Source: Brevundimonas sp. AAP58
GTDB taxonomy: Bacteria; Pseudomonadota; Alphaproteobacteria; Caulobacterales; Caulobacteraceae
Reading direction: 5' to 3'
NCBI RefSeq assembly: GCF_001295975.1
Contig: NZ_LJHU01000023.1
Span: 1-55,376, forward strand
DNA length: 55,376 nucleotides
Positions 27,070 to 35,797 of the stretch are shown in pieces. The notes beneath the pieces are model-generated. The model had not been told where the DNA came from. It was given only the letters and a program-made list of their open reading frames with translations, and did no database searches. A program made the position numbers and the translations under genes. The number at the start of each line of letters is the position of its first letter. The first letter of the stretch is position 1.

Positions 27070-27975
27070 TCACAGACTCGTGTCTCTTGGCAGGACCGGC
27101 GCTTCCCTCAGCAAGACGATGGCAATCCGGCGGTTACCGGCCAGCGAGGGGTCGTCCGGATACAGAGGGTCGGATCCTGCTTTGCCCGCGACCGAATAGA
27201 CCCGGTCCGGATCGATGCCCGCGCCTTGCAGGATCTGGCGCGAGGCGTCGGCGCGCTGGGCCGACAGGGGCCAGTCGCCCGGGCTCGACGCCCGACCCGA
27301 ACCCGGCACGGCCGAGGTATGTCCAGTGATCGAAATACGGTTGGGCAGCCGGTTGATGACTGTCGAGATGGCCCTCAACAGGACCTGGGCGCGGGCATTG
27401 GGTCGGGCTGAATTCTGCTCGAACATCGAGCGGCCTTCCTGGTCGACGAGCTGGATACGCAGGCCCTCCGGCGTCTGGTCCACGATCAACTGCCGCGACA
27501 GCTCGGCCAGCTCGGGCATCTGCTGCATGGCCTGGCGCAGCGATTCGGCTGCAGACGCGAACTCTGCCGCTTCGCGCGCGGCGATCTCCTCGCGCAGTTC
27601 CTCTTCCGATGCGGCGGCGAGGTTGGCGTTGACCCCGGCTTCCTCGGGGGCGTCCTGCGGTGCTTCTGGGGCCAGTTGCTCCAGAACATTGATGGAGCCC
27701 GACCCCTTGGACCCGTCCTCGCCAAGCGATGTGCCGCCCAGGATGCCGCCGGAACCGGACGTCGTCTGGCTGACGCTGGCAGGCGCGAAGTATTCCGCAA
27801 TGCCGCGCTTCTGCTCAGGGTCGGTGGTGTTGATCAGCCACATCAGGAGGAAGAAGGCCATCATGGCCGTGACGAAGTCGGCGTAGGCGACTTTCCACGC
27901 GCCGCCGTGATGGCCGCCGCCGACCACCTTCTTGACCTTCTTGATGAGGATCGGACGATCGCTCAGCGACGACAT
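27070..27975 (-). CDS. motB: Flagellar motor stator protein MotB
   Basis: The 301-residue protein has a single N-terminal membrane helix (AYADFVTAMMAFFLLMWLIN) carrying the proton-binding Asp33. A Gly/Ser/Glu-rich plug and linker follow, then a C-terminal OmpA-type peptidoglycan-binding domain (about 170-295) with ISITGHTSAVPGSG and LSAQRADASRQIL. With MotA, which is not in the window, it forms the proton-driven stator. The basic N-terminal KKVKKVVGGGHHGGAWKVAYADF is the standard MotB signature. As in many Alphaproteobacteria, it is separated from motA. Confidence 0.95.
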   Translation of the reverse strand: MSSLSDRPILIKKVKKVVGGGHHGGAWKVAYADFVTAMMAFFLLMWLINTTDPEQKRGIAEYFAPASVSQTTSGSGGILGGTSLGEDGSKGSGSINVLEQLAPEAPQDAPEEAGVNANLAAASEEELREEIAAREAAEFASAAESLRQAMQQMPELAELSRQLIVDQTPEGLRIQLVDQEGRSMFEQNSARPNARAQVLLRAISTVINRLPNRISITGHTSAVPGSGRASSPGDWPLSAQRADASRQILQGAGIDPDRVYSVAGKAGSDPLYPDDPSLAGNRRIAIVLLREAPVLPRDTSL

Positions 27976-28046
27976 GGACGGCCCCCCGAACGCGAATGTC
28001 CGACGTTTGCGCCAACAGGGTTAAGGCGACCTTTCGGACGCCGTGG

Positions 28047-28075
28047 TTGCCAGCGCCCGCGTCAACCCCTAGACC
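28047..28075 (+). promoter_or_regulatory. Promoter of tRNA-Leu
   Basis: TTGCCA (28047-28052), a 17-base spacer and TAGACC (28070-28075) match the Caulobacter housekeeping promoter pattern. The predicted transcription start is a few bases before the mature tRNA 5' end at 28085. Confidence 0.6.
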
Positions 28076-28084
28076 GCCCGCCAC

Positions 28085-28169
28085 GCGGATGTGGCGGAAC
28101 TGGTAGACGCACTGGATTTAGGTTCCAGCGCCGCGAGGCGTGGAGGTTCGAGTCCTCTCATCCGCACCA
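28085..28169 (+). tRNA. tRNA-Leu (anticodon UAG)
   Basis: An 85-nt tRNA can be folded by eye. The acceptor GCGGATG pairs with CATCCGC and is followed by discriminator A and an encoded CCA (28167-28169). The D arm contains GGCGGAACTGGTAGACGC. The anticodon stem CTGGA/TCCAG encloses TTTAGGT with anticodon TAG. A long class II variable arm (CGCCGCGAGGCG) and a T arm with GGTTCGAGTCC complete it. The variable arm and the G-rich D loop identify leucine. It reads CUN codons. Confidence 0.97.
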
Positions 28170-28225
28170 GCTGCCAGCGGCGTTACCGCTCCCGAGGCGG
28201 TCTTTCGCTGCCTTGGCTCAAACGA

Positions 28226-28253
28226 AAAGGCCCGGGATCGCTCCCGGGCCTTT
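28226..28253. terminator. Bidirectional terminator between tRNA-Leu and the APC permease
   Basis: A perfect 12-bp stem (28226-28237 with 28242-28253, arms AAAGGCCCGGGA / TCCCGGGCCTTT) has a TCGC loop. It has T-rich flanks in both directions, so it can end both the tRNA transcript and the convergent permease transcript. Confidence 0.85.
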
Positions 28254-28274
28254 CTATTCTGACGATCCGGAGGA

Positions 28275-29930
28275 TCAGTCCTTCTGGTTATCGACGCCTC
28301 GTCCCATGGCCTCGGCTGGCGTGGAGATGGTCGTCTCCTCGGTGATGTCGATGCCCTTGGCCAGCTTGGAGTTCCAGAAGCCGTAGGCGGCGTAAAGGAG
28401 GGCTCCGATGGCGGCGTAGCCCCCGAGCAGCATCAGCGGAAGCGGGTTGTCCTCGGCCGCGTGCTGGAACATCGGAACCAGGTTGTTGTAGGCGAGGAAC
28501 AGGCACGCTGCGATGCCCGCCACGGCCGTGGGGATGCCGCCCGGCACGCGGAAAGGACGCGGCATTTCCGGGTGACGGATCCGCAGCACGATCACGCTGA
28601 GGCAGACGATCGAAAAGGCCGTCGCCGTGCCGAGCGACACCAGGTCGCCCAGGATCGAGATCGGCAGGAAGGCCGCCGCGATGGCGATCAGGACCCCGAG
28701 CAGGATCGTGCCGATCCAGGGCGTGCGGTACTTCGGATGGATGACCGCGAAGGCCTTGGGCAGCAGGCCGTCGCGCGCCATGGTGTAGAACACCCGCGTC
28801 TGGCCATAGCATAGCACCAGCATGACCGAGGACAGGCCGGTGATCGCGCCGATCTTGATCAGGAAGCTGATGAGGTTCATCGGGCTGCCGTCCGCCAGGG
28901 TGATCGGCAGATCCGCCCATTCCAGACCCATGCGGTCGATGGCCACGGCGATCGGAGCCGGCGACGCCAGTTCCAGATAGGGCACCACGCCGGTCATGAC
29001 GGCCGCGACCGCCATGTAGATCAGCGTGCAGACGAACAGGGCCCCCAGGATGCCGATGGGCACGTCCTTGGAGGGGTTCTTGGCCTCGGCGGCGGCGGTC
29101 GAGACGGCCTCGAAGCCGACGTAGGCGAAGAAGATGATGGCCGCGCCGCGGAAGATGCCTTCCACGCCGAACTGGCCCGGTCCCTGGTTCTCGGGGATGA
29201 AGGGCTGCCAGTTGGCGGGGTTCACATAGGCCACCCCGACCGCGATGAACGTCAGAAGCACGATGATCTTGATGACCACGATCGCGTTGTTGATGTTCGC
29301 CGATTCCGACACGCCCAGAACCAGCAGGCCGCAGACCGCCGCGATGCCGATGGCGGCGACGAGGTTGAAGGTGCCGGTCATGGGGAAGGTGGTCGCGCCA
29401 GCGTCCTGGACCAGCTGCACCAGAGGCGTCGCCCACTGCGGGCCTTCGCCGCCGGCATACTGGATGGCCGGGAATATCTGCTGGCTTATGCCGAAATCCG
29501 ACAGGATCGAAACGACATAGCCCGACCAGCCAACGGCGACGGTCGAGGCGGCGACGCCATACTCCAGCACCAGCAGCCAGCCCATGATCCAGGCAAAGAC
29601 TTCGCCCAGGGTGCCGTAGGCGTAGGTGTAGGCCGAACCCGAGACCGGCATGGTCGAGGCCAGTTCGGCGTAACACAGACCGGCCAGGGCGCAGGCGATA
29701 CCCGCGACGACGAACGACAGCATGATCGCGGGACCGGCGTTGGCTGAGGCCACCTGACCCGTCAGAACGAAGATGCCGGCCCCGATGATGGCCCCAATGC
29801 CCAGACTCATCAGGTTGATGGGGCCCAAGGTCCGCTTCAGCTCGCTCTTGGCGGCCTCTTTCTGGATCTGGGCTACGGATTTTCTGAGGAACAGTCTGTT
29901 CCCCTGCGGCCTGAGGCCATCTGCGGACAT
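28275..29930 (-). CDS. APC-family amino acid permease
   Basis: The 551-residue inner-membrane transporter has about 12-14 hydrophobic helices. The first helix begins MSLGIGAIIGAGIFVLTG, the GIG/GAGIF backbone-binding motif that contacts substrate amino and carboxyl groups in the APC fold. AKNPSKDVPIGILGAL and KYRTPWIGTILLG are typical of the cationic amino acid transporter branch. The substrate cannot be assigned. The ATG at 29930 (MSADGLRPQGNRLF) is chosen; the frame stays open a further 32 codons with no conserved content. It diverges from a second amino-acid-type transporter. Confidence 0.92.
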   Translation of the reverse strand: MSADGLRPQGNRLFLRKSVAQIQKEAAKSELKRTLGPINLMSLGIGAIIGAGIFVLTGQVASANAGPAIMLSFVVAGIACALAGLCYAELASTMPVSGSAYTYAYGTLGEVFAWIMGWLLVLEYGVAASTVAVGWSGYVVSILSDFGISQQIFPAIQYAGGEGPQWATPLVQLVQDAGATTFPMTGTFNLVAAIGIAAVCGLLVLGVSESANINNAIVVIKIIVLLTFIAVGVAYVNPANWQPFIPENQGPGQFGVEGIFRGAAIIFFAYVGFEAVSTAAAEAKNPSKDVPIGILGALFVCTLIYMAVAAVMTGVVPYLELASPAPIAVAIDRMGLEWADLPITLADGSPMNLISFLIKIGAITGLSSVMLVLCYGQTRVFYTMARDGLLPKAFAVIHPKYRTPWIGTILLGVLIAIAAAFLPISILGDLVSLGTATAFSIVCLSVIVLRIRHPEMPRPFRVPGGIPTAVAGIAACLFLAYNNLVPMFQHAAEDNPLPLMLLGGYAAIGALLYAAYGFWNSKLAKGIDITEETTISTPAEAMGRGVDNQKD

Positions 29931-30206
29931 GAAGTCTCGCCCCTGTGCAAACGTGGCGAGCCCCCTCGGACCGCCTCCCGAGCGGACGCATAGTCCCAAG
30001 GATTTGGCCCCGCAATCGGGTATCATCCGGGTGAAGTCTTCACGACAGAGGTGTGACGCGCACTGTGACTGCGGAAGCGCAGCGTTGGCTCAGCGGCAGC
30101 ACGGCATGCTGGCGTCGAGGCATCGATCCGCTATAGCTCAGGGAACACTCTCAAGATCGACGGGGCTGTTTTCAGCGGCTCGGTACCAGCATTTCAGGAG
30201 CGATAA

Positions 30207-31640
30207 ATGGCAGGAAACGCATCGGCCCCAGCACAGGCGCAGTGGTCTTCCAAAGCCGCGTTCGTCCTTGCGGCGACCGGGTCTGCCGTCGGGCTGGGCA
30301 ATCTCTGGCGTTTTCCAACCGAAGCGGGCAACAATGGTGGCGGCGCTTTTGTGCTGCTCTACATCCTCTGCGTTGTCCTGATCGCAATGCCGCTCCTGCT
30401 GGCAGAGAGCCTGATCGGGCGCCATGGCCAGCGATCCACCATCGCGAGCGCGGCTCACCTCGCGCGTCAGTCCGGTGCCAGTCCGGCCTGGAGCCTGCTG
30501 GCCGTGATCGGCCTGATCGCCAACACCGCGATCCTGACGTTCTACTGTGTCGTGGCGGGCTGGGTCGTCTACTTCATAGGGACCAGCGCAGCCGATCTGA
30601 TCGGAGCTGTTGGCGCGGGCGAGCCGCTGAGGGGCGCTTACGGTCCCCAGTCGGTCGAGCAGATCCAGCAGATGATGCCGACCCTCTTCGCCAATCCCGC
30701 CTTGCTGATCGGGCTGCAACTGGCCTTCGTTGTGGTGACGGTCTGGATTGTCGCGCGAGGCGTCAAGGGCGGCATCGAGGCCGCGGCCACCTGGCTGATG
30801 CCGGCGTTCTTCTTCCTTCTGATCGGCATCACGGTCTATGCGGCCATCATCGGAGATTTTACCGCCGCCGCCGCGTTCCTGTTTACGCCGGACTTCGAAC
30901 GCGCCTTGCAGCCAGGCGTCCTCAGTTCCGCCCTGGGGCAGGCCTTCTTCTCCCTCAGTCTCGGTGGTGGTGCCATGATCGCCTACGGGGCCTACGCCTC
31001 GCGTGACACCAATCTGGCCCAGACGTCGGGCACGATCGCTTTCGCCGACTCGGCCGTGGCGATCATCGCGGGTCTCGCGATCTTTCCGATCGTCTTCAGC
31101 GTGGGGATGGAGCCGAATGCGGGTCCGACGTTGATGTTCCAGTCGCTGCCGACTGCGTTTCATTCCATGCCGGGCGGCGCGATCGTCGGTCTGCTGTTCT
31201 TCGTGCTGGCCTTCTTCGCCGCCCTGACGTCATCGGTCTCCCTGCTCGAGATTTCCGTCGGTTGGGTGATGGAGCGGTTCGGGGTTTCGCGCGTGGTGAC
31301 CGCCGTCGGTATCGGCGTCTTCGTCTTTGCTGTCGGCCTGCTCTCGGCCCTGTCGTTCAACCTGCTGGCGGATCAACGGCCCCTGGCGACCGTGCCCGGC
31401 TTCGAGAATGCCACCTGGTTCGACGCCATCGACGGCGTGACGGGGCGGCTGTTGCTGCCGCTGTCCGGGCTGATCACGGCGATCTTCATCGGCTGGGTCG
31501 CGGATCGCAAGCTGGTGAATGCCGAGACCGGGCTGACGGGCGCAACGCTCACCGTATGGCGGTTCCTGATTGCCTGGATTTGCCCCTTGGCTGTCGCGGG
31601 CATCCTTGTGATCGGACTGTTCCCCCAGCTTCTCGCCTAG
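30207..31640 (+). CDS. Sodium-dependent transporter (NSS/SNF family)
   Basis: This 477-residue member of the neurotransmitter:sodium symporter (LeuT-fold) family begins with the TM1 signature AATGSAVGLGNLWRFPTEAG, with unwound GNLWRFP sodium/substrate site, and NGGGAFVLLYILC. Later ASRDTNLAQTSG and FFAALTSSVSLLEISVGW match TM5-TM8 regions. About 11-12 helices are visible. It probably imports an amino acid with Na+, substrate unknown. TCAGGAG precedes the ATG by 7 bases. The 276-base gap to the divergent permease shows no recognisable operator or RNA. Confidence 0.93.
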   Translation: MAGNASAPAQAQWSSKAAFVLAATGSAVGLGNLWRFPTEAGNNGGGAFVLLYILCVVLIAMPLLLAESLIGRHGQRSTIASAAHLARQSGASPAWSLLAVIGLIANTAILTFYCVVAGWVVYFIGTSAADLIGAVGAGEPLRGAYGPQSVEQIQQMMPTLFANPALLIGLQLAFVVVTVWIVARGVKGGIEAAATWLMPAFFFLLIGITVYAAIIGDFTAAAAFLFTPDFERALQPGVLSSALGQAFFSLSLGGGAMIAYGAYASRDTNLAQTSGTIAFADSAVAIIAGLAIFPIVFSVGMEPNAGPTLMFQSLPTAFHSMPGGAIVGLLFFVLAFFAALTSSVSLLEISVGWVMERFGVSRVVTAVGIGVFVFAVGLLSALSFNLLADQRPLATVPGFENATWFDAIDGVTGRLLLPLSGLITAIFIGWVADRKLVNAETGLTGATLTVWRFLIAWICPLAVAGILVIGLFPQLLA

Positions 31641-31662
31641 GGCACCGCGGAACCGCAACGGC

Positions 31663-34095
31663 ATGACGCTGCCTATCGAGGCCGCTCTCGGGCCGCTTCA
31701 TGCCGCACTGAGCCAAGGCAATGTCGCCGTCCTCGCTGCCCCACCCGGAGCGGGCAAGACGACGGTCGTGCCGCTTTCGTTGCTCGATGCGGATTGGCTC
31801 GGTGGCCGCCGCATCCTCGTTCTGGAGCCTCGTCGCCTCGCGGCCCGGGCGGCGGCGGACCGCATGGCGGCGACCTTGGCGGAGTCGAGCGGCCAGACCG
31901 TGGGTTACCGCACCCGGTTGCAGAGCCGCATCGGACCCAGGACCCGGATCGAGGTGGTCACAGAGGGGGTCTTCACCCGGATGATTCTCGATGACCCCGG
32001 GCTCGAAGGCATCGGGGCCGTCCTGTTCGATGAGTTCCACGAGCGCAGTATGGACGCTGATCTTGGACTGGCGCTGGCGCGAGACAGCCAGGCCTTGCTG
32101 CGCGAGGATCTGAGACTGGTCGTGATGTCGGCGACGCTCGACATCGCGGGCGTGTCCCGGCTCCTCGGCGACGCACCCGTCGTTGAGGCCGAGGGCAGGG
32201 CCCATCCGGTAGAGACGATCCATCTAGGCCGCGATCCCGCCGAGCGGATCGAGGATGCGATGGCTCGGGCCTGCCTGAAGGCGCTGGGTGAGCAGACTGG
32301 CTCCATCCTGGCTTTCTTGCCGGGCCAGGGAGAAATCCACCGCGTGGCGGGCATGGTCCGTGATCGACTGCGGTTGCCGGGCGTCGACGTGGTTCCGCTT
32401 TACGGCGCTCTGGACAAGGTCGCGCAGGACCAGGCCATCGAGCCTGCCCCACCGGGTCGCCGCAAACTCGTCCTCGCCACATCGGTCGCGGAGACCAGCC
32501 TCACCATCAATGGCGTTCGCGTGGTGATCGACAGCGGTCTCTCGCGGGTTCCACGCTTCGACCCGTCAAGCGGTCTGACCCGGCTTGTCACGGTAAAGGT
32601 CAGTCGTTCTTCAGCGGAGCAGAGGCGGGGGCGGGCAGGGCGCACAGAGCCCGGCGTCTGCTACCGTCTGTGGGACGAAGAGATGACACGGGGGCTTGTG
32701 GCGCACCAACGCCCGGAGATTCTTGAGACCGATCTGACAGGGCTGGCCCTCGACCTCGCCCGATGGGGCGCGCGGTCGGTCGAGGGCCTGGCTTTGCTCG
32801 ACCCGCCACCTGCCGGTGCCTTCGCCGAGGCCCGAGCCGTGCTGACGCGGTTGGGCGCGCTGGATGAGGCAGGCCAGCTTACGGATCATGGGCGAAGGCT
32901 GGCGGCGCTGCCCCTGTCGCCCCGACTGTCGCACCTTCTGGCTGTGGCGGCTGATGCGGGGCACGGCGAGCTTGGTGCGCAGATCGCCGCGATCCTGAGC
33001 GAGCCTGGGCTGGGCGGTCGCGAAGTCGACCTGCGCGACAGGCTCGGAAATTTCGCGCGGGACCGGTCGCCGCGCGCCATGGATGCGCGAAAGCTCGTGG
33101 TGCGCTGGTGTCGCATGGCGGGCGGGCGGGAATCGGTTGGTGAAGGTGCGGATGAGGGCTCGATGGTCGCGTCGGCCTTTCCCGAAAGGATCGCCCGGGC
33201 CCGGGGCAAGCCGGGCGAGTTTCAGCTGGCCTCGGGGCGCGGATGTTTCCTCGATCCGACCGATTCGCTCGCGAAGGAGCCCTGGCTCGCAGTCGCTGAA
33301 CTGGGCGGCGGGGAGGCCCGAGACCGGATTCGCCTGGCGGTTCCGCTCAATCCTGAAGGATTGGGCGAGATGCTCACCGTCGAGGAGCGGCTTGCTCGGG
33401 AACCCTCTGGCAAGCTGATGCTCCGCCGGGTCCGACGGCTTGGGGCGATCGTTGTTGACGACCGGCTCGTAGGAGCGCCGAACCGGGAACAGATCAATGC
33501 GGCCCTCAAGGCCCAGGTCGAAACGGAGGGACTTCAGGGCCTCGCCTGGGGTGAGCGATCCGGTGCCTTGCGGGCCCGGCTGGCTTTCCTCCATGCCCTC
33601 GATCCCGATTGGCCGGATGTGTCAGAAGCCGCGCTGACGAGCTCGATCGAGGTCTGGCTCTGGCCATTGCTCGAAGGCGTTCAGGCCCTCGAGCAGATCG
33701 GCGACGTCGCGCTCGAGCAAGGGCTGCGAGGTCTGATACCCTGGGACAGGCAGCGGATGCTCGACGAGCTTGCGCCAGCCCGCCTGATGACCCCACTCGG
33801 ATCGGTAGCCATCGACTATGCGGCTGAAGGCGGTCCTCGGGTAGACATCCGCGTGCAGGAACTATTCGGTGTGACCCGGCATCCGACCGTCGCCGACGGG
33901 CGCGTGCCGCTGACCCTGGCATTGTTGTCTCCGGCCCGTCGCCCGATCCAGATCACAGCCGACCTGCCGAGTTTCTGGAAGGGGTCATGGTCGGCGGTTC
34001 GGGCCGAGATGCGTGGCCGTTATCCCCGTCATCCCTGGCCGGAGAATCCGGCCGAGGCCGCGCCGACCAGTCGCGCCAAACCGCGCGAGACCTAG
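31663..34095 (+). CDS. hrpB: ATP-dependent helicase HrpB
   Basis: The 810-residue DEAH/RHA-type helicase has motif I PPGAGKTTVVPLSLL, a DEFHERSMDADL motif II (DEFH), SATL motif III and the helicase-C block with TSVAETSLTINGVRVVIDSG and QRRGRAGRTEPGVCYRLW. HA2 and the HrpB-specific C-terminal domain follow. Its cellular role in bacteria is unclear; a role in RNA processing is inferred from relatives. Its stop codon TAG overlaps the stop of the convergent RNA methyltransferase in a shared CTAG (34092-34095). Confidence 0.94.
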   Translation: MTLPIEAALGPLHAALSQGNVAVLAAPPGAGKTTVVPLSLLDADWLGGRRILVLEPRRLAARAAADRMAATLAESSGQTVGYRTRLQSRIGPRTRIEVVTEGVFTRMILDDPGLEGIGAVLFDEFHERSMDADLGLALARDSQALLREDLRLVVMSATLDIAGVSRLLGDAPVVEAEGRAHPVETIHLGRDPAERIEDAMARACLKALGEQTGSILAFLPGQGEIHRVAGMVRDRLRLPGVDVVPLYGALDKVAQDQAIEPAPPGRRKLVLATSVAETSLTINGVRVVIDSGLSRVPRFDPSSGLTRLVTVKVSRSSAEQRRGRAGRTEPGVCYRLWDEEMTRGLVAHQRPEILETDLTGLALDLARWGARSVEGLALLDPPPAGAFAEARAVLTRLGALDEAGQLTDHGRRLAALPLSPRLSHLLAVAADAGHGELGAQIAAILSEPGLGGREVDLRDRLGNFARDRSPRAMDARKLVVRWCRMAGGRESVGEGADEGSMVASAFPERIARARGKPGEFQLASGRGCFLDPTDSLAKEPWLAVAELGGGEARDRIRLAVPLNPEGLGEMLTVEERLAREPSGKLMLRRVRRLGAIVVDDRLVGAPNREQINAALKAQVETEGLQGLAWGERSGALRARLAFLHALDPDWPDVSEAALTSSIEVWLWPLLEGVQALEQIGDVALEQGLRGLIPWDRQRMLDELAPARLMTPLGSVAIDYAAEGGPRVDIRVQELFGVTRHPTVADGRVPLTLALLSPARRPIQITADLPSFWKGSWSAVRAEMRGRYPRHPWPENPAEAAPTSRAKPRET

Positions 34096-34892
34096 GGTTT
34101 TTCAGTCACAGCGTAGGCCATGATGCCCGTTGCAACGGCCAGATTCAGGCTGTCGGCGCGGCCTCGCATGGGAATCTTGACATTGATGTCGCAGGTCGCG
34201 GCGAGGGGGTCGGTCAGGCCGGCCTGCTCATTACCCATAAGGATCAGTGTCGGCGGAGCATAGGTGGCATTGCGATATCCGGTGCTGGCGTCCAGCCGGG
34301 TGCCGACGACGGAACCTGGCCAGCCTTTGCGCCATTCGAGAAAGCCTTCGGACGTCGTCCGCGTGATCGAGACGGCGAAGACAGATCCCATCGTCGCCCT
34401 GACCGCCTCCACCGAAAAAGGATCAACGCAGTCGTCGATCAGGATGACGCCGCCGCAGCCTGCGCTGTCGGCCGTGCGGATGATGGTGCCGAGATTGCCG
34501 GGATCGCGCACCCGCTCCAGGGCGATCCAGCAGGGCGCTGCCCCTGGCTTCAGGTTTTCCAACGGCGCATAGGCTTGTTCGAAGACGCCCAGCACCGTCT
34601 GCGGGTTCTCCTTTCGGCTGATTTTCTCAAGGATCGGGTGGGTGACAGTCACGACCTCGCCGCCCGCGCGGACAGTTTCTGCCTTGGCCCTTTCCAGCAG
34701 CGGATGGGCCCGAGCGTCCAGACCGACAAGCAGCATCTTCGGAGCCCGGCCCTGATCGAGGGCCTCGCCGATGAACTTCAGCCCCTCGGCGAGGAACCGA
34801 CCCGTCGCCTCGCGTTCCTTGCGCATATGCAACGCCCGCACGGCCTTGACGGTGTCGTTGGTCAGCGAGGTGATAAGCCGGGGATCGTTCAT
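34092..34892 (-). CDS. TrmH/SpoU-family RNA 2'-O-methyltransferase
   Basis: The 266-residue SPOUT methyltransferase has an N-terminal substrate-binding domain (RFLAEGLKFIGEALDQG) and the three SpoU motifs: ALERVRDPGNLGTIIRTADS, LILMGNEQAGLTDPL and IPMRGRADSLNLAVATGI, which form the knotted SAM site. It methylates ribose in rRNA or tRNA; the precise target is unknown. Its ATG overlaps the upstream methyltransferase stop by three bases (ATGA), so the two are co-translated. At its 3' end it shares the CTAG stop with hrpB. Confidence 0.9.
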   Translation of the reverse strand: MNDPRLITSLTNDTVKAVRALHMRKEREATGRFLAEGLKFIGEALDQGRAPKMLLVGLDARAHPLLERAKAETVRAGGEVVTVTHPILEKISRKENPQTVLGVFEQAYAPLENLKPGAAPCWIALERVRDPGNLGTIIRTADSAGCGGVILIDDCVDPFSVEAVRATMGSVFAVSITRTTSEGFLEWRKGWPGSVVGTRLDASTGYRNATYAPPTLILMGNEQAGLTDPLAATCDINVKIPMRGRADSLNLAVATGIMAYAVTEKP

Positions 34893-35791
34893 GCCGTCCA
34901 GCGAGCGAAAAAACTCAACCCGATGGCGCGGGCGTCCGATCCATCCTCGGACAGCGCCAGTTCGCCCCAGTCGATGCGCCCGGAACGGTCTTTCGTCGCC
35001 TCGCCCATCAGATGCGCGAGGGACAGGCCGGAGATGCGGGCGGCATAGGCATTTACGAGCAGGAAATCAGCGTCATCGGCCAGCAGGGCTGCGCAGTCCT
35101 TGAGCAGGCCGGGCAAATCCTCGAACAAGCGCCAGACCTCGCCGGTCGGGCCCCGCCCGTACTTGGGCGGGTCAAGAATGATCCCTTGATACCGCGAGCC
35201 TCGGCGGACTTCGCGCGCGACATACTTGCGCGCGTCGTCGACGATCCATCGAATGGGCCGCTCGGACAGCCCCGACAACTCGGCGTTCTCGCGCGCCCAG
35301 GCGACCGACTTCTTGGAGGCGTCGACGTGCGTGACCTCGGCGCCCGCCGCGGCGCAGGCCAGGCTGGCCACACCGGTATATCCAAAGAGATTGAGGACCC
35401 TGGGTCGCTTCAGCCGACGCACGCGTCCGTCCAGCCAGTCCCAGTTGGCTGCCTGTTCCGGGAAGAAAGCGAGATGACGAAAGGGTGTGAACCGGCCGGT
35501 GAAACGGACGTCTCGCCAACCCAGGGGAAAGGTTTCGAGGGGGCGTCCGGAGAACCGCCATCGTCCGGCTTCATCTTCATCGTCCGGGTCGAAGACGGCG
35601 TCGGCCTGATCGAAAGCCGCAGGATCTCGAGGGCCCCACCAGCATTGCGGCTCCGGCCGAACGACCGTGTGACGGCCATACCGCTCCAGCTTCCGGCCGC
35701 CGCCGCTGTCCAGCAGGGCGTAGTCCGGCCAGGCGCGGGTCAGGACTGTTTCAGGGGAGGGCGACAGCACGGGTGGCATCATCGAGGCCAT
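34889..35791 (-). CDS. Class I SAM-dependent methyltransferase, RlmI/PUA-less rRNA type
   Basis: The 300-residue protein has a Rossmann methyltransferase domain: RVLNLFGYTGVASLACAAAG (motif I), VTHVDASKKSVAWARENAEL (motif II/III) and YQGIILDPPKYGRGP, a DPPK catalytic motif seen in RlmI-type rRNA cytosine or guanine methyltransferases. The N-terminal PDYALLDSGGGRKLERYGR is typical of the alphaproteobacterial subgroup annotated as 23S rRNA methyltransferase. The exact modified base is unknown. It sits between the glycosyltransferase (6 bases upstream) and the TrmH-like gene. In-frame ATGs at 35782 and 35779 are alternative starts. Confidence 0.87.
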   Translation of the reverse strand: MASMMPPVLSPSPETVLTRAWPDYALLDSGGGRKLERYGRHTVVRPEPQCWWGPRDPAAFDQADAVFDPDDEDEAGRWRFSGRPLETFPLGWRDVRFTGRFTPFRHLAFFPEQAANWDWLDGRVRRLKRPRVLNLFGYTGVASLACAAAGAEVTHVDASKKSVAWARENAELSGLSERPIRWIVDDARKYVAREVRRGSRYQGIILDPPKYGRGPTGEVWRLFEDLPGLLKDCAALLADDADFLLVNAYAARISGLSLAHLMGEATKDRSGRIDWGELALSEDGSDARAIGLSFFARWTA

Positions 35792-35797
35792 AGGCCG

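Noticed and set aside
30060..30150. tRNA-like string (GGCTCAGCGGCAGCACGGC) in the gap before the NSS transporter
   Set aside because: It could not be folded into a cloverleaf: no acceptor pairing, no GTTCGA T arm and no anticodon stem.
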